A DNA stretch of 32,729 nucleotides from Flavobacterium daejeonense DSM 17708. Lineage in GTDB: Bacteria > Bacteroidota > Bacteroidia > Flavobacteriales > Flavobacteriaceae. The stretch covers positions 1-32,729 of the forward strand of contig NZ_AUDK01000034.1 in NCBI RefSeq assembly GCF_000425425.1, in the 5' to 3' direction. Position 1 is the stretch's first letter; every line of letters begins with the position of its first letter. The notes below the pieces were generated by a model, which did not search any database, was not told the origin of the DNA, and was given only the letters and a program-made list of their open reading frames with translations. This document shows, one piece after another, positions 8,253 to 17,498 of the stretch. Position numbers and translations under genes: made by a program.

Positions 8253-8456
8253 TTATAATCTATTTTTTAAAAACTTATAGCTCTCATAATCAATTTGGAG
8301 CTGATTCATTTCATTTTTAATAATGTTAAATGATTCTAAATTTTCAGAAGGATAATGTAAATCCATAAAATCTTTAAAATCATCTAAAGTACCCTTTGCT
8401 GTCATTAAAGTTTCAAAATCTAATAATAATTTTATTTTATCTTTGGTAGTTTTTTT
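8253..8456 (-). pseudogene. Short minus-strand frame, possible C-terminal remnant of a small gene
   Basis: A stop-free minus-strand frame of 67 codons ends at a TAA at 8253-8255; the only ATG (8405) gives a 50-residue product starting MTAKGTLDDF. The amino acid pattern (acidic/hydrophobic, with LHYPSENLESF and QIDYESYKFL) looks like real protein rather than noise, and the frame upstream of the ATG also reads sensibly (KIKLLLDFETL) until a stop in a run of nine A. It could be the tail of a decayed small gene, such as an orphan immunity-type gene, or a short functional gene. It fills most of the gap between the LRR gene and the HTCS gene. Confidence 0.3.
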
Positions 8457-8513
8457 TTAATTATAAATTGGCTGGCTGTTTCGTTGCAGCAACTTTAATC
8501 TAATCTTTAAATT

Positions 8514-11500
8514 TTGAAATATTTAGTCTTTTTATTACAGTTGTTTTTGTCTCCGTTTGTTCTTTTTTCTCAGGAGCATTCGGTTAAATTTCTTGACGCA
8601 TCGGATGGACTTTCTAATAATTCGATAACAACTATTTATCAGGACAAAGAAGGGTATATGTGGTTCGGGACTTATGATGGACTGAACCGATATGACGGCT
8701 ATACTTTTAAGACTTTTAGAAATGAAATACGCAACCAAAATTCCTTATCGAATAATACGGTTTATTGTCTGGAAGGTGATGCAAATAGAAATATTTGGGT
8801 AGGAGGAAACAAAGGAGCAAGTGTTTATGATAAGTCGAAAGCTTTATTTTTTCAGGTAAAATTTCAAGAGAATGAAAGTGTTGTTGTTTTAAAAAATGTC
8901 GTGCATCAGATAAAATCGGTTTCAAAAGGACTGGTTTTATTGGCAACGCAAAATTCAGGTTTGCTTGCTTATGAAGAAAATTCATTTGCCGGAAAAAAAG
9001 TGACAATTTCCAATTCCAAAAAGACAGTGGATTATGATGCTTTGGCAATAGAGAAAGATGCCAAGTCAAATCGGGTTTGGGTTTATGTTAGAAATTTGGG
9101 AATTTGCCAGTACCATTTTGATTCTAAAACATTGAAGTTGATTGCGCCATTTCGTCTTGATTTGAAATGTATGGGAAGTGATGGGAAAGGGAATCTTTGG
9201 ATTGGAACCGATGAAGGTTTGTTTTTATTTGATACTAAGACCAACTCGCTTTCAGATAATTATTTTTCTGCAAAATGTATTGTCACCGATATTTATCAGG
9301 ATACGAATAGCAGATTATGGATTGCTACCGATGGCTGCGGACTTTATATTTTAGATAATCAAAATCAAAAACTGATTTCGTATCAAAAAAATAATTCGCA
9401 ATCAATAGTTAAAAGTAGTGCTGTTTGGAGTATTTATGAAGATCATTTAGGAAATCTTTGGTTTGGTACACTCCGCGGAGGAGTTAGTATGCTTAGTGCG
9501 GTTCCTAAGTATTTTGAAACGGTGAAGTATGTTTCAAAAGACAATAATCTGGCTCAAAATTTTATTTTATCGGCCTGCGAAGATGAAAATCGAAATGTAT
9601 GGATTGGGACTGACGGAGCCGGATTGCGTTTTTGGAACCGAAAAAATAATACTTATCAGGTTTATACCAGCAATTCAGGTTCAGGTAATTATTTAACGAG
9701 CAATTTTATTACTTCTGTCATTCGCGATGTAAATGATGAAATTTGGGTATCAACCTGGGCGGGAGGTGTTAACCAAATTAATCCTAAAAATAATTCTGTA
9801 CAACATTATTCCTGCTACAATCCTTACACCAAACAATTGGAAAAGAATATTTGGCTGGTGTATGAAGATTCCAAAAAGAATTTATGGGCGAGTGCGACGA
9901 ATGAAGGTTGTTTGTATCTTTTTAATCGAAATAAAAAAGCATTTGAACTTTATGATAAAAAGATTTCTAATTTACAATGTTTAACCGAAACTGCCGATGG
10001 GAAACTTTGGGGCGGGAATTATACGGCTGTTTTTTGGATTGATAAAGCGAGAAAAAAGTACGGAAAAATCACAGTTGGTTATCCAATACGCTTTATTCAT
10101 GAGGATAAAAACAAACAGCTTTGGATAGCAACTCAGGAAGGTGGTTTGCTTTTGTTTAACAGAAAAAACAATACTTATAAGCGTTTTACCACAGCCGAAG
10201 GTTTGTCTTCTAATACGGTTTTGAGAATTCTGGAAGATAAAAACGGTAATTTATGGATGAGTACTTATAATGGCTTGAGTTGTTTAAATACGAAGACGCA
10301 AACTTTTAGAAATTTTTCTAAAAATGACGGCTTACAAAGCAATCAGTTTAGTTTTAATGCGGCTTTAAAATTGGCTTCGGGAGAATTTTTGTTTGGAGGA
10401 ATAAATGGATTTAATCTTTTTTATCCCGAAACGGTCAAAGAATTTGCTCCTAAAAGTAAAATTCTTCTTTCGGATTTGAGTGTCAACAACGAAGCTATTG
10501 AAACCAAACCTGAATTGATTTCGGAACGGAATGAGGAACGTCAAATAAAAGAAATCCGATTACCTTATGATCAGACGACTTTATCCATCGAATTTGTTGC
10601 TTTAGATTATGCTAATGCCGATAAAGTTAATTATGCTTATTTTTTAGAAGGCTGGGATGATCAATGGAGTAATGTGGGACAGCTTCGAAAAGCTAATTAT
10701 CCGCATCTTTCGGAGGGAACTTATATTTTTAAAGTAAAAACATCCAATTTTCAGGATAAATCAGGTGGCGCACAAAATTTGATTCGAATAATAGTTTTAC
10801 CACCCTGGTACAGAAGCTGGTGGGCTTATCTTTTGTATTTTATAATTGGCGGAGCTATTATTTATAATTATATAAAGTACAGCAAATACAAGGAACGATT
10901 AAAATATAAGGTAAGAATTGCCGAATTAGAACGGGAAAAAGAAAAGGAAATAGCCGAGAAACAATCGTCGATGTTTACTTATATTTCTCATGAATTCAGG
11001 ACGCCGCTTTCGCTTATTATTAATCCGTTAAAGAAAGAATTAAAAAAAGAATCTACGGAGAATAATTCCAAAGGCGATTTACAGGTAGCTTATCGCAATG
11101 CCCGACGTTTGTTGAGTTTAGTTGATCAATTGTTATTGTTTAGAAAAGCCGAAAACGATGCCGATGTATTGCGTTTATCGGAAATAAACATGAACGATTT
11201 GTGCGAAGAAGTTTTTCAGTGTTTTGTAACCCAAGCTAAGGATAAAAAGATTCATTATTCGATTGAAAAACCGGAAAATCCTGTTTTTATTTTTGGAGAT
11301 TATGAAAAAATTGAAATTTCATTGTTCAATTTGCTTTCTAACGCATTTAAATATACTCCCGAATCCGGGGCAATTAGTCTTAAGTTAACGGAAAGTGATA
11401 AAGAAGTTTTTGTAAAGATTTCCGATACAGGAACGGGAATAGCTTCTAAAAACCTTGAAACAATTTTTGAAAAATTTAAACAGTTAGAGGTTCGTGCTTC

Positions 11501-12566
11501 GGTAAGTACCGGTTTTGGAATCGGACTTTATATTGTAAAATATTTTGTAGATAAACACCAAGGAAGTGTTTCCTGCGAAAGTGAATTAGGAAAAGGAAGC
11601 AGTTTTACGGTGCATTTTTTAAAAGGGCGGGAGCATTTTGAAGATTTACCTATTAGTTTGGTTGCACCTAAAATGAGTGAATTAGTCGAAGAGCTTTTGG
11701 TGGATGAATTGGATAAAAAAGAACAGCCGGCACTTGAAAATTTAGAAAAAGAATTAAATAACGAAATATTGACCAGTAAAAAATCTGTTTTAATTATTGA
11801 TGACAATGTTGAAATCCGTAACTATTTAGTGGCGTTATTTTCTGAATTTTATTTGGTTTATGAAGCCGAAAATGGTCAGGAAGGTTTGAAACTGACTAAA
11901 AAGTACATGCCGGATATTGTAATTTCGGATGTTGCCATGGAAATTATGGATGGTTTGGAATTATGTAAAAAAATAAAAGAAAGCGAGCAACTTTCGCATA
12001 TTCCGGTAATTCTGCTCACGGCTTCCAGCAATCCGGAAACCCATTTGCAGGGAATTACCGATGGTGCCGACGATTATATTACTAAGCCATTTAATGATGA
12101 CCTTCTGTTGGCGCGGGTAAATACCTTATTGAAAAACAGAGGAAATTTAAGAAGTTATTTTCTGGATAGCATTACTTTGAAAGAAAACAGTCAAAAAGTA
12201 CCGGCCGAATATCAGGATTTTTTAAATAAATGTATTACGATTATTGAGGCTAATATGGGAAACAAAGATTTTACAATTAAAACTTTTGCTTCCGAAATAG
12301 GAATGAGTCATAAGAGTTTGTATAGCAAAATTAAGATTATTTCAGGCGATACCTTAAATGCTTTTATTCGTTCTGTCCGATTGAGAAGAGCGGCTATGTT
12401 GCTACTTACAGAAAATATCAATATAACTCAGGTGGGAATCGAAGTAGGTATTGAAGATCAAAAATATTTCAGGCAACAATTTGTGAAGCTCTTTGGAATG
12501 ACTCCTTCGGCTTATGTCAAAAAATATAAAGATTCCTTTAATAAAGATTTGAATATTATAAAATGA
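8514..12566 (+). CDS. Hybrid two-component system sensor-regulator (HTCS) of the PUL
   Basis: A single-protein sensor kinase and transcription factor of the kind that controls Bacteroidetes PULs. The start is TTG at 8514, chosen because it gives a proper signal peptide (KYLVFLLQLFLSPFVLFSQ). In order: about a dozen Reg_prop beta-propeller repeats (WxGTxxGL patterns) to residue ~650, a Y_Y_Y domain (~690-750), a transmembrane helix near 770-790 (WWAYLLYFIIGGAIIYNYI), a HisKA with phosphoacceptor H826 (SHEFRTPLS), a HATPase_c with N, G1 and G2 boxes (NAFKYTP, DTGTGI, GFGIGL), a receiver with phosphoacceptor D1139 and conserved K in TKPF, and a C-terminal AraC-type DNA-binding domain (~1245-1345). 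The periplasmic part would bind an oligosaccharide released by the PUL enzymes. It is co-oriented with the PUL but separated by a terminator. Likely target sites are at 12757-12806 and 20801-20850. Confidence 0.96.
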   Translation: MKYLVFLLQLFLSPFVLFSQEHSVKFLDASDGLSNNSITTIYQDKEGYMWFGTYDGLNRYDGYTFKTFRNEIRNQNSLSNNTVYCLEGDANRNIWVGGNKGASVYDKSKALFFQVKFQENESVVVLKNVVHQIKSVSKGLVLLATQNSGLLAYEENSFAGKKVTISNSKKTVDYDALAIEKDAKSNRVWVYVRNLGICQYHFDSKTLKLIAPFRLDLKCMGSDGKGNLWIGTDEGLFLFDTKTNSLSDNYFSAKCIVTDIYQDTNSRLWIATDGCGLYILDNQNQKLISYQKNNSQSIVKSSAVWSIYEDHLGNLWFGTLRGGVSMLSAVPKYFETVKYVSKDNNLAQNFILSACEDENRNVWIGTDGAGLRFWNRKNNTYQVYTSNSGSGNYLTSNFITSVIRDVNDEIWVSTWAGGVNQINPKNNSVQHYSCYNPYTKQLEKNIWLVYEDSKKNLWASATNEGCLYLFNRNKKAFELYDKKISNLQCLTETADGKLWGGNYTAVFWIDKARKKYGKITVGYPIRFIHEDKNKQLWIATQEGGLLLFNRKNNTYKRFTTAEGLSSNTVLRILEDKNGNLWMSTYNGLSCLNTKTQTFRNFSKNDGLQSNQFSFNAALKLASGEFLFGGINGFNLFYPETVKEFAPKSKILLSDLSVNNEAIETKPELISERNEERQIKEIRLPYDQTTLSIEFVALDYANADKVNYAYFLEGWDDQWSNVGQLRKANYPHLSEGTYIFKVKTSNFQDKSGGAQNLIRIIVLPPWYRSWWAYLLYFIIGGAIIYNYIKYSKYKERLKYKVRIAELEREKEKEIAEKQSSMFTYISHEFRTPLSLIINPLKKELKKESTENNSKGDLQVAYRNARRLLSLVDQLLLFRKAENDADVLRLSEINMNDLCEEVFQCFVTQAKDKKIHYSIEKPENPVFIFGDYEKIEISLFNLLSNAFKYTPESGAISLKLTESDKEVFVKISDTGTGIASKNLETIFEKFKQLEVRASVSTGFGIGLYIVKYFVDKHQGSVSCESELGKGSSFTVHFLKGREHFEDLPISLVAPKMSELVEELLVDELDKKEQPALENLEKELNNEILTSKKSVLIIDDNVEIRNYLVALFSEFYLVYEAENGQEGLKLTKKYMPDIVISDVAMEIMDGLELCKKIKESEQLSHIPVILLTASSNPETHLQGITDGADDYITKPFNDDLLLARVNTLLKNRGNLRSYFLDSITLKENSQKVPAEYQDFLNKCITIIEANMGNKDFTIKTFASEIGMSHKSLYSKIKIISGDTLNAFIRSVRLRRAAMLLLTENINITQVGIEVGIEDQKYFRQQFVKLFGMTPSAYVKKYKDSFNKDLNIIK

Positions 12567-12599
12567 TTGTTTTTTGATTAAAACACAAATCAGTATTGT

Positions 12600-12638
12600 A
12601 ATCCTAATCGCATTAATAATGTGGTTAGGATTTTTTTA
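12600..12638 (+). terminator. Intrinsic terminator of the HTCS gene
   Basis: AATCCTAATCGCAT pairs along its full 14 bases (two G-U pairs) with ATGTGGTTAGGATT across a five-base loop and is followed by a run of seven T. It lies 34 bases after the HTCS stop. Confidence 0.9.
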
Positions 12639-12756
12639 TATATAATTAAAAACAAACTATTATAAATTAAGTATAAAGTAAAAAAAGTAATGTTTTTTTG
12701 TCAAATAGTCTTTTTTGACGAATATATCCATGTGTTTTGCCAAATCCCCCTGTTTT

Positions 12757-12806
12757 TTATTCCATTTTACCCCCTTTAATTGGTGCCATTTAGTTATTTC
12801 TTTGCT
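12757..12806 (+). promoter_or_regulatory. PUL promoter/operator element 1 (upstream of the susE-like gene)
   Basis: Aligned without gaps to 20801-20850, this element shares 37 of 50 bases. The strongest blocks are TTTACCCC (proximal to the left end) and ATTTCTTTGCT at the right end. The right block contains TTTCTTTG, close to the Bacteroidetes -7 consensus, so transcription probably starts within about ten bases of 12810, giving a leader of over 200 bases. CCCCCT also occurs as a direct repeat at 12746-12751 and 12770-12775. The left block is the likely HTCS binding site; that assignment is inference. Confidence 0.65.
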
Positions 12807-13035
12807 AGGATGATAAATGAAATTTTAGAGTTTAAGATTTCTGTTATGTTAAATTATCATAAAATAAAAACAAACTATAAAAACTAATTATTAACCAAAA
12901 ACAAATCTGATAGCGTATGAAAAGTAAAGAAACTCCATGAAATTTTGTACTACTTGTTATAAAATGAAAGATGTAGAATTACTATTAAATCAAAAGGGAA
13001 TTTCCCATTCGGAATTCCTCTAAAAACTAAAATAT
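12807..13035 (+). other. Long 5' leader of the susE-like operon
   Basis: About 220 bases lie between the predicted promoter and the susE-like start. The leader holds a 28-codon frame at 12937-13023 (starts MKFCTTCYKM) whose stop lies 12 bases before the real start. It also holds two adjacent dyads around 12996-13018 (GGGAATTTCCC and GGAATTCC). Whether the small frame is translated or these dyads regulate anything is unknown. Confidence 0.3.
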
Positions 13036-14433
13036 ATGAATAAACTCTCGTATTTATTTTTGCTAACTTTTTTTGTTATGCTGTTCGCAGGATGTCAGGA
13101 AGATGAATCAGGTTATCCTTCGTCAGATGATCCTACGGTTGTGGTGGCAACTAATGAAATTTATGGAGCTCCCAACAGAAAATTTGAAATTAAAGCTGCT
13201 TTAGCAGATGATTTAGGGTTGAAGAATGTAAGAATTCAGATTCCTGAATTGGATTTGGATAAGATGATTAATTTTTCAACAGATCCTCTTTTAACCGCTT
13301 ATGATTTAAGTTACTTCTTTGAAGTCCCTTCAGACAGAGGTGTTTCGGAATCTTTTGTAATTAAATTAACCATCACTGATGTTTCCGGAAATAGCATTGA
13401 ACAGGAAATTAATTTACGTTTGGATGGAGAGTTTAACGCTCCGGCAATTAGTATGATTACTCCTAAAGAAGGAGCTGTTATTTTGTTGTCATCCAGTAAC
13501 CAATTACCGGTAAATTTTGTAGTGAATGATGATTCCGGAATTGATTATGTTCAGGTAAAATGTGAAGCTTTAGGGATTGATGAAATGGTTCAGTTAGAAG
13601 GCGCTCCTCAATCTTATACTTTTAATAAGACGTATACCTTGCCAATTACCGCTGCTGAGTACGTATTAACAATTACTGCAAAGGATAAATTTGCCATTCC
13701 AAATATGGGAACTTTAAACATTAATATTGTGGCTACTAATGAATATCCGGCCATTTATTTATGCGATCAGCCTAAGGGAACTAATTTAACAACGGATGCT
13801 GTAGGTGTTCCAATGTATTTCCATGAAAAAAACGGACAGGATTTTGAATTTAAATATTATGCCGATACTGATAATAAAGAAGTTTATTTCTTAGGTCAGG
13901 AAGCTGATTTTGCACCACATTGTTTTGGACTAAACACTTCTGGTAATTTAATTGATGATGTTGCTTCTTCGCCTATAGTTTTACCTACTAAAGGTTATTA
14001 TAAAATAAAAGTAAACCCTAGTACTTTAGTTTATACGGTGACTAAATATACGCCAACAAGCAAAGTTTGGGCTGATGTAGCTAATGGTTTATGGCATGAT
14101 GATGAAGCTTTGAGAAGACCTTTTGTGAGTGTATGCGGAGGCGGAATTCAGGGAGCCAATTGGGATACCTGGAATGCATGGGTTCAGACAAGCTTACATT
14201 TAGCTAATAATCCAAATAATCCATATCAATTAGTTGGAGAATATACTTTAACAGGAACGATGGAGGCTACTTTTACCGGACAATGGTGGAGTCCTTCCTG
14301 GAGATTAATTAAAAACGGAATCGCAACCATGTCGCCGGGTGAAAACGGAAATGCTAAATATCCGGCTGCCGCAGGAGTTTATAAAGTGATTTTGGATACT
14401 GAATTGGAAAGAGTGTTTATCACTAAAAAATAG
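13036..14433 (+). CDS. SusE/SusF-like outer-membrane glycan-binding lipoprotein
   Basis: 465 residues with a lipoprotein signal ending LFAGC (C20), followed by acidic residues compatible with surface export. Residues ~35-235 form two Ig-like/beta-sandwich repeats with conserved endings (LxITDVSGN, LTITAKDKF). The C-terminal ~220 residues carry the Trp-rich SusE/F-type binding region (WHDDEALRRPF, NWDTWNAW, WWSPSWRL). Proteins of this type hold polysaccharide at the cell surface beside the SusCD transporter; they are not enzymes. Here the gene stands upstream of susC, 43 bases away, and is the first gene after promoter element 1, whereas many PULs place it after susD. Glycan specificity cannot be read from the sequence. 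Confidence 0.85.
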   Translation: MNKLSYLFLLTFFVMLFAGCQEDESGYPSSDDPTVVVATNEIYGAPNRKFEIKAALADDLGLKNVRIQIPELDLDKMINFSTDPLLTAYDLSYFFEVPSDRGVSESFVIKLTITDVSGNSIEQEINLRLDGEFNAPAISMITPKEGAVILLSSSNQLPVNFVVNDDSGIDYVQVKCEALGIDEMVQLEGAPQSYTFNKTYTLPITAAEYVLTITAKDKFAIPNMGTLNINIVATNEYPAIYLCDQPKGTNLTTDAVGVPMYFHEKNGQDFEFKYYADTDNKEVYFLGQEADFAPHCFGLNTSGNLIDDVASSPIVLPTKGYYKIKVNPSTLVYTVTKYTPTSKVWADVANGLWHDDEALRRPFVSVCGGGIQGANWDTWNAWVQTSLHLANNPNNPYQLVGEYTLTGTMEATFTGQWWSPSWRLIKNGIATMSPGENGNAKYPAAAGVYKVILDTELERVFITKK

Positions 14434-14476
14434 TTTGTTATAAGCTAATAACAATTAATTAATAAAATATTTTAAT

Positions 14477-17400
14477 ATGAAATACAAATATATAGGCTTG
14501 TTAATAGCTGTGTTATGCAGTGTTACAACCTTTGCACAAATTACAGTAAAAGGGACTGTAAAAGACAAAGCAGCGGTTCCAATTCCGGGAGTAAATGTTT
14601 TTGTAAAAGGGACACAAACTTCTGCTTCAACTGATTTTGACGGTAAGTATTCGATAGTTGTACCTAATAAAGACGCACAAATTGAATTTTCTTTTATTGG
14701 ATTTGCTTCGCAAACGATAACAGTAGGTCAAAAAACAACTATTGATGTTACTTTAAGTGAAGACAATCAAACCTTAGAAGAAGTGGTTGTGGTAGGTTAT
14801 GCTACGGTAAAAAAGAAAGATGTTACCAGTTCGATTGCTTCTGTAAAAGGAAAAGAACTTCAAACGATGACCGTTGGAAATGTTACCGAATCTTTACAAG
14901 GAAAAGTAGCCGGGGTTCAAATTACCGGAGCCGGAGGTCCCGGAGCACAACCAAGAGTTTTGATTCGTGGAATTTCTACGGTTAACTTAAGTACTGATCC
15001 GCTTTATGTTGTTGACGGAATTCCGATGGGAACCAGTATTAATTTCCTAAGTAATAACGAAATTGAATCGATGGATGTACTTAAAGATGCTTCGGCGAGT
15101 GCTATTTATGGTTCTCGTGCGTCTAATGGGGTTATCCTGATTACTACTAAAAAAGGAAAAGCCGGTAAAACAAAATTTACGGTTGACATGAGTACGGGTT
15201 ATCAAATTATGAATAAACCGTACAGTATGGCAAGTGCTGAAAATTATGCCAATATTTTAAATACGGCTTATACAAATTCAGGTTATTCAGAGTATTTACC
15301 TAATGCTGAACAGTACGGAGGAAAAACTACCGATTGGTGGGGAGCAGGAATTGACAGAACTTCTTCGGTGACAAATGCTTCAATTGGTGTTAGTGGTGGT
15401 TCTGAAAAAAATACGTATGCTATAAGTTTGAACTATTATAATTCAGATTCTTTTTATGATATCGGTGGATGGAAAAGACTGACTGCCAGAATTGCCAACG
15501 ATTTTAAATTCACTGATAAATTCTCGGCTGGTGTAACTTTAAATCCACGTTATGAAACCTGGGGAGCACCAGGTAACTGGGCTGATTTTGTTAAGATTGA
15601 TCCAATCACTCCTATTTATAAACCGGCTGATCAATTAAACGGAACTGAAAATGAATACAGCATTTATGCGCGTTCTCCTTCGTATGTATGGAATCCGGTT
15701 GCAGCTGTAAAAAGATATGATGATTATAGCGATTTGTATAATTTGAATTCGAATGCTTATTTGCAATACGAACCAGTAAAAGGATTAATTATCCGTACGC
15801 AGGGATCTATTGAGTTTGGAAATAAAATTCAAAATATATTCAGACCAGATTTTGTGATTGATGCAGCACATGAAAAAGCTGAAATCAATAGTGTAGAAAG
15901 AAAAGCAACTACCAATGTGGATTGGACATGGCAATCTACCGCAACATATTCCAGAACATTTGCTGAAAAGCACAATGTAAGTTTGATGGGAGGTTTGACA
16001 ATGGAAAATTATGACTCATCAGATGTTTGGGGTTATGGAGAAGGAGTGCCAAATAATTCTGATTTAATGAGAGAGGTAAGTGCTGCTACTAAAAATAGAA
16101 ATAGCAGCGGAACATCTTGGTCTAGCTCTTTAATGTCCTACATTTCACGTTTTTCGTATAATTATGATAGCAAATATTATTTAACAGCTTCTTTTAGACG
16201 TGACGGTTCTTCTAAGTTTATGGCTAATAATAAATGGGCTAACTTCCCGGCAGCTTCAGCGTCATGGCGTATTTCAAATGAGGATTTTATGGCTGATGCC
16301 AATTCAGTGGTAAATAATTTGACTTTCAGAGCAGGATGGGGTAGAGTAGGTAACCAAAATTTACCCGCAGCAGTTTATCAGTCTAATATTGGACAAGGTT
16401 ATTATGTTATCGATGGTAATGTGGTTGATACTTCTTATCCTTCCTCAATGGCTAATCAGGATATTCGTTGGGAAATGGTAGAAGATGTAAACTTTGGTCT
16501 TGATTTTGGATTGTGGAAAAACAAAATTTCAGGAACCTTAGAATATTACCAAAAAACGACAAAAGACATGTTGTTCTTAAAACAGTTTCCTACTTATAGT
16601 GGTTTCCCTGCTAATGCTACTATTTGGACAAATGTTGGTTCGATGCGTTCTAACGGAATCGATTTGCTTTTGTCATATAAAGATAAAAAAGCTGATTTCT
16701 CTTATGGCGCCGATTTAACGTTTACTACCGTAAATGTAAAAATGGTGGCTTTGTCTGTCAAAGATGAAAAGTTATACGGAGCAAGCAATAGAACACTTAC
16801 AGTTGAAGATGAAGCTCCAGGTTATTTTTATGGTTATGTAGCGGATGGTTTGTTCCAAAATCAAACCCAATTAAACGCTCATACTGATGAGCACGGGACT
16901 AAATTACAACCTTATGCTCAATTGGGTGATATTCGTTTTAAAGATGTAAACGGAGATGGAAAATTAGATGATAAAGACCGTACAAAAATAGGTTCTCCAT
17001 GGGCGGATTACAATGTTGGTTTGAATTTGAATTTTGCTTACAAAAACTTTGATTTAGTGGCTAATTTCTATTCCAGCATCGGAAATGAATTGGTAAATCA
17101 AAATATTTCAGATCTATACAACGGAGCCAGTTTAACTAACAAAGTGAGAGGATTAGATCAAATGGCATGGCATGGTGAAGGAACTTCTAATTCTATTCCG
17201 AGACTTTCTAAAGATGACAACAACGAGAACTTCACTAAATTCTCTTCTTTATATGTAGAAGATGGTTCTTTCCTGCGCATGAAAAACCTTCAGTTAGGTT
17301 ATTCTCTTTATAACAAATTTGGATTTGACAAATTGAGAATTTCATTATCCGGTCAAAATTTATGGACATGGACCAAATATTCAGGAGTAGATCCTGAAGT

Positions 17401-17488
17401 AGGAGGTAGTGTTTTAGGATCAGGATTCGGAGGATGGAATTACCCGGTTCAACCAACAATTTTGATGGGGCTTAATGTAGCATTTTAA
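14477..17488 (+). CDS. susC: SusC-like TonB-dependent oligosaccharide transporter
   Basis: 1003 residues, normal length for the family. Signal peptide to about residue 20 (VLCSVTTFAQ), a CarboxypepD_reg-like domain (~22-100, with GVNVFVKGT and DFDGKYSI), a TonB-box-like EEVVVVGYA near residue 101, and a plug domain with the SusC signatures LQGKVAGVQI, DPLYVVDGIP and SRASNGVILITTKKG. A 22-strand-type barrel follows and ends in an aromatic-terminated strand (GLNVAF). It imports oligosaccharides cut at the surface, powered by TonB, with the SusD lipoprotein acting as a lid. It is coupled to the susD gene 10 bases downstream and sits in the operon begun at promoter element 1. Confidence 0.98.
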   Translation: MKYKYIGLLIAVLCSVTTFAQITVKGTVKDKAAVPIPGVNVFVKGTQTSASTDFDGKYSIVVPNKDAQIEFSFIGFASQTITVGQKTTIDVTLSEDNQTLEEVVVVGYATVKKKDVTSSIASVKGKELQTMTVGNVTESLQGKVAGVQITGAGGPGAQPRVLIRGISTVNLSTDPLYVVDGIPMGTSINFLSNNEIESMDVLKDASASAIYGSRASNGVILITTKKGKAGKTKFTVDMSTGYQIMNKPYSMASAENYANILNTAYTNSGYSEYLPNAEQYGGKTTDWWGAGIDRTSSVTNASIGVSGGSEKNTYAISLNYYNSDSFYDIGGWKRLTARIANDFKFTDKFSAGVTLNPRYETWGAPGNWADFVKIDPITPIYKPADQLNGTENEYSIYARSPSYVWNPVAAVKRYDDYSDLYNLNSNAYLQYEPVKGLIIRTQGSIEFGNKIQNIFRPDFVIDAAHEKAEINSVERKATTNVDWTWQSTATYSRTFAEKHNVSLMGGLTMENYDSSDVWGYGEGVPNNSDLMREVSAATKNRNSSGTSWSSSLMSYISRFSYNYDSKYYLTASFRRDGSSKFMANNKWANFPAASASWRISNEDFMADANSVVNNLTFRAGWGRVGNQNLPAAVYQSNIGQGYYVIDGNVVDTSYPSSMANQDIRWEMVEDVNFGLDFGLWKNKISGTLEYYQKTTKDMLFLKQFPTYSGFPANATIWTNVGSMRSNGIDLLLSYKDKKADFSYGADLTFTTVNVKMVALSVKDEKLYGASNRTLTVEDEAPGYFYGYVADGLFQNQTQLNAHTDEHGTKLQPYAQLGDIRFKDVNGDGKLDDKDRTKIGSPWADYNVGLNLNFAYKNFDLVANFYSSIGNELVNQNISDLYNGASLTNKVRGLDQMAWHGEGTSNSIPRLSKDDNNENFTKFSSLYVEDGSFLRMKNLQLGYSLYNKFGFDKLRISLSGQNLWTWTKYSGVDPEVGGSVLGSGFGGWNYPVQPTILMGLNVAF

Positions 17489-17498
17489 TTAAAGAATT

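Noticed and set aside
8716..9069. 117-codon minus-strand frame inside the HTCS gene
   Set aside because: It lies fully within a strongly supported coding region in antisense and has no recognisable features.
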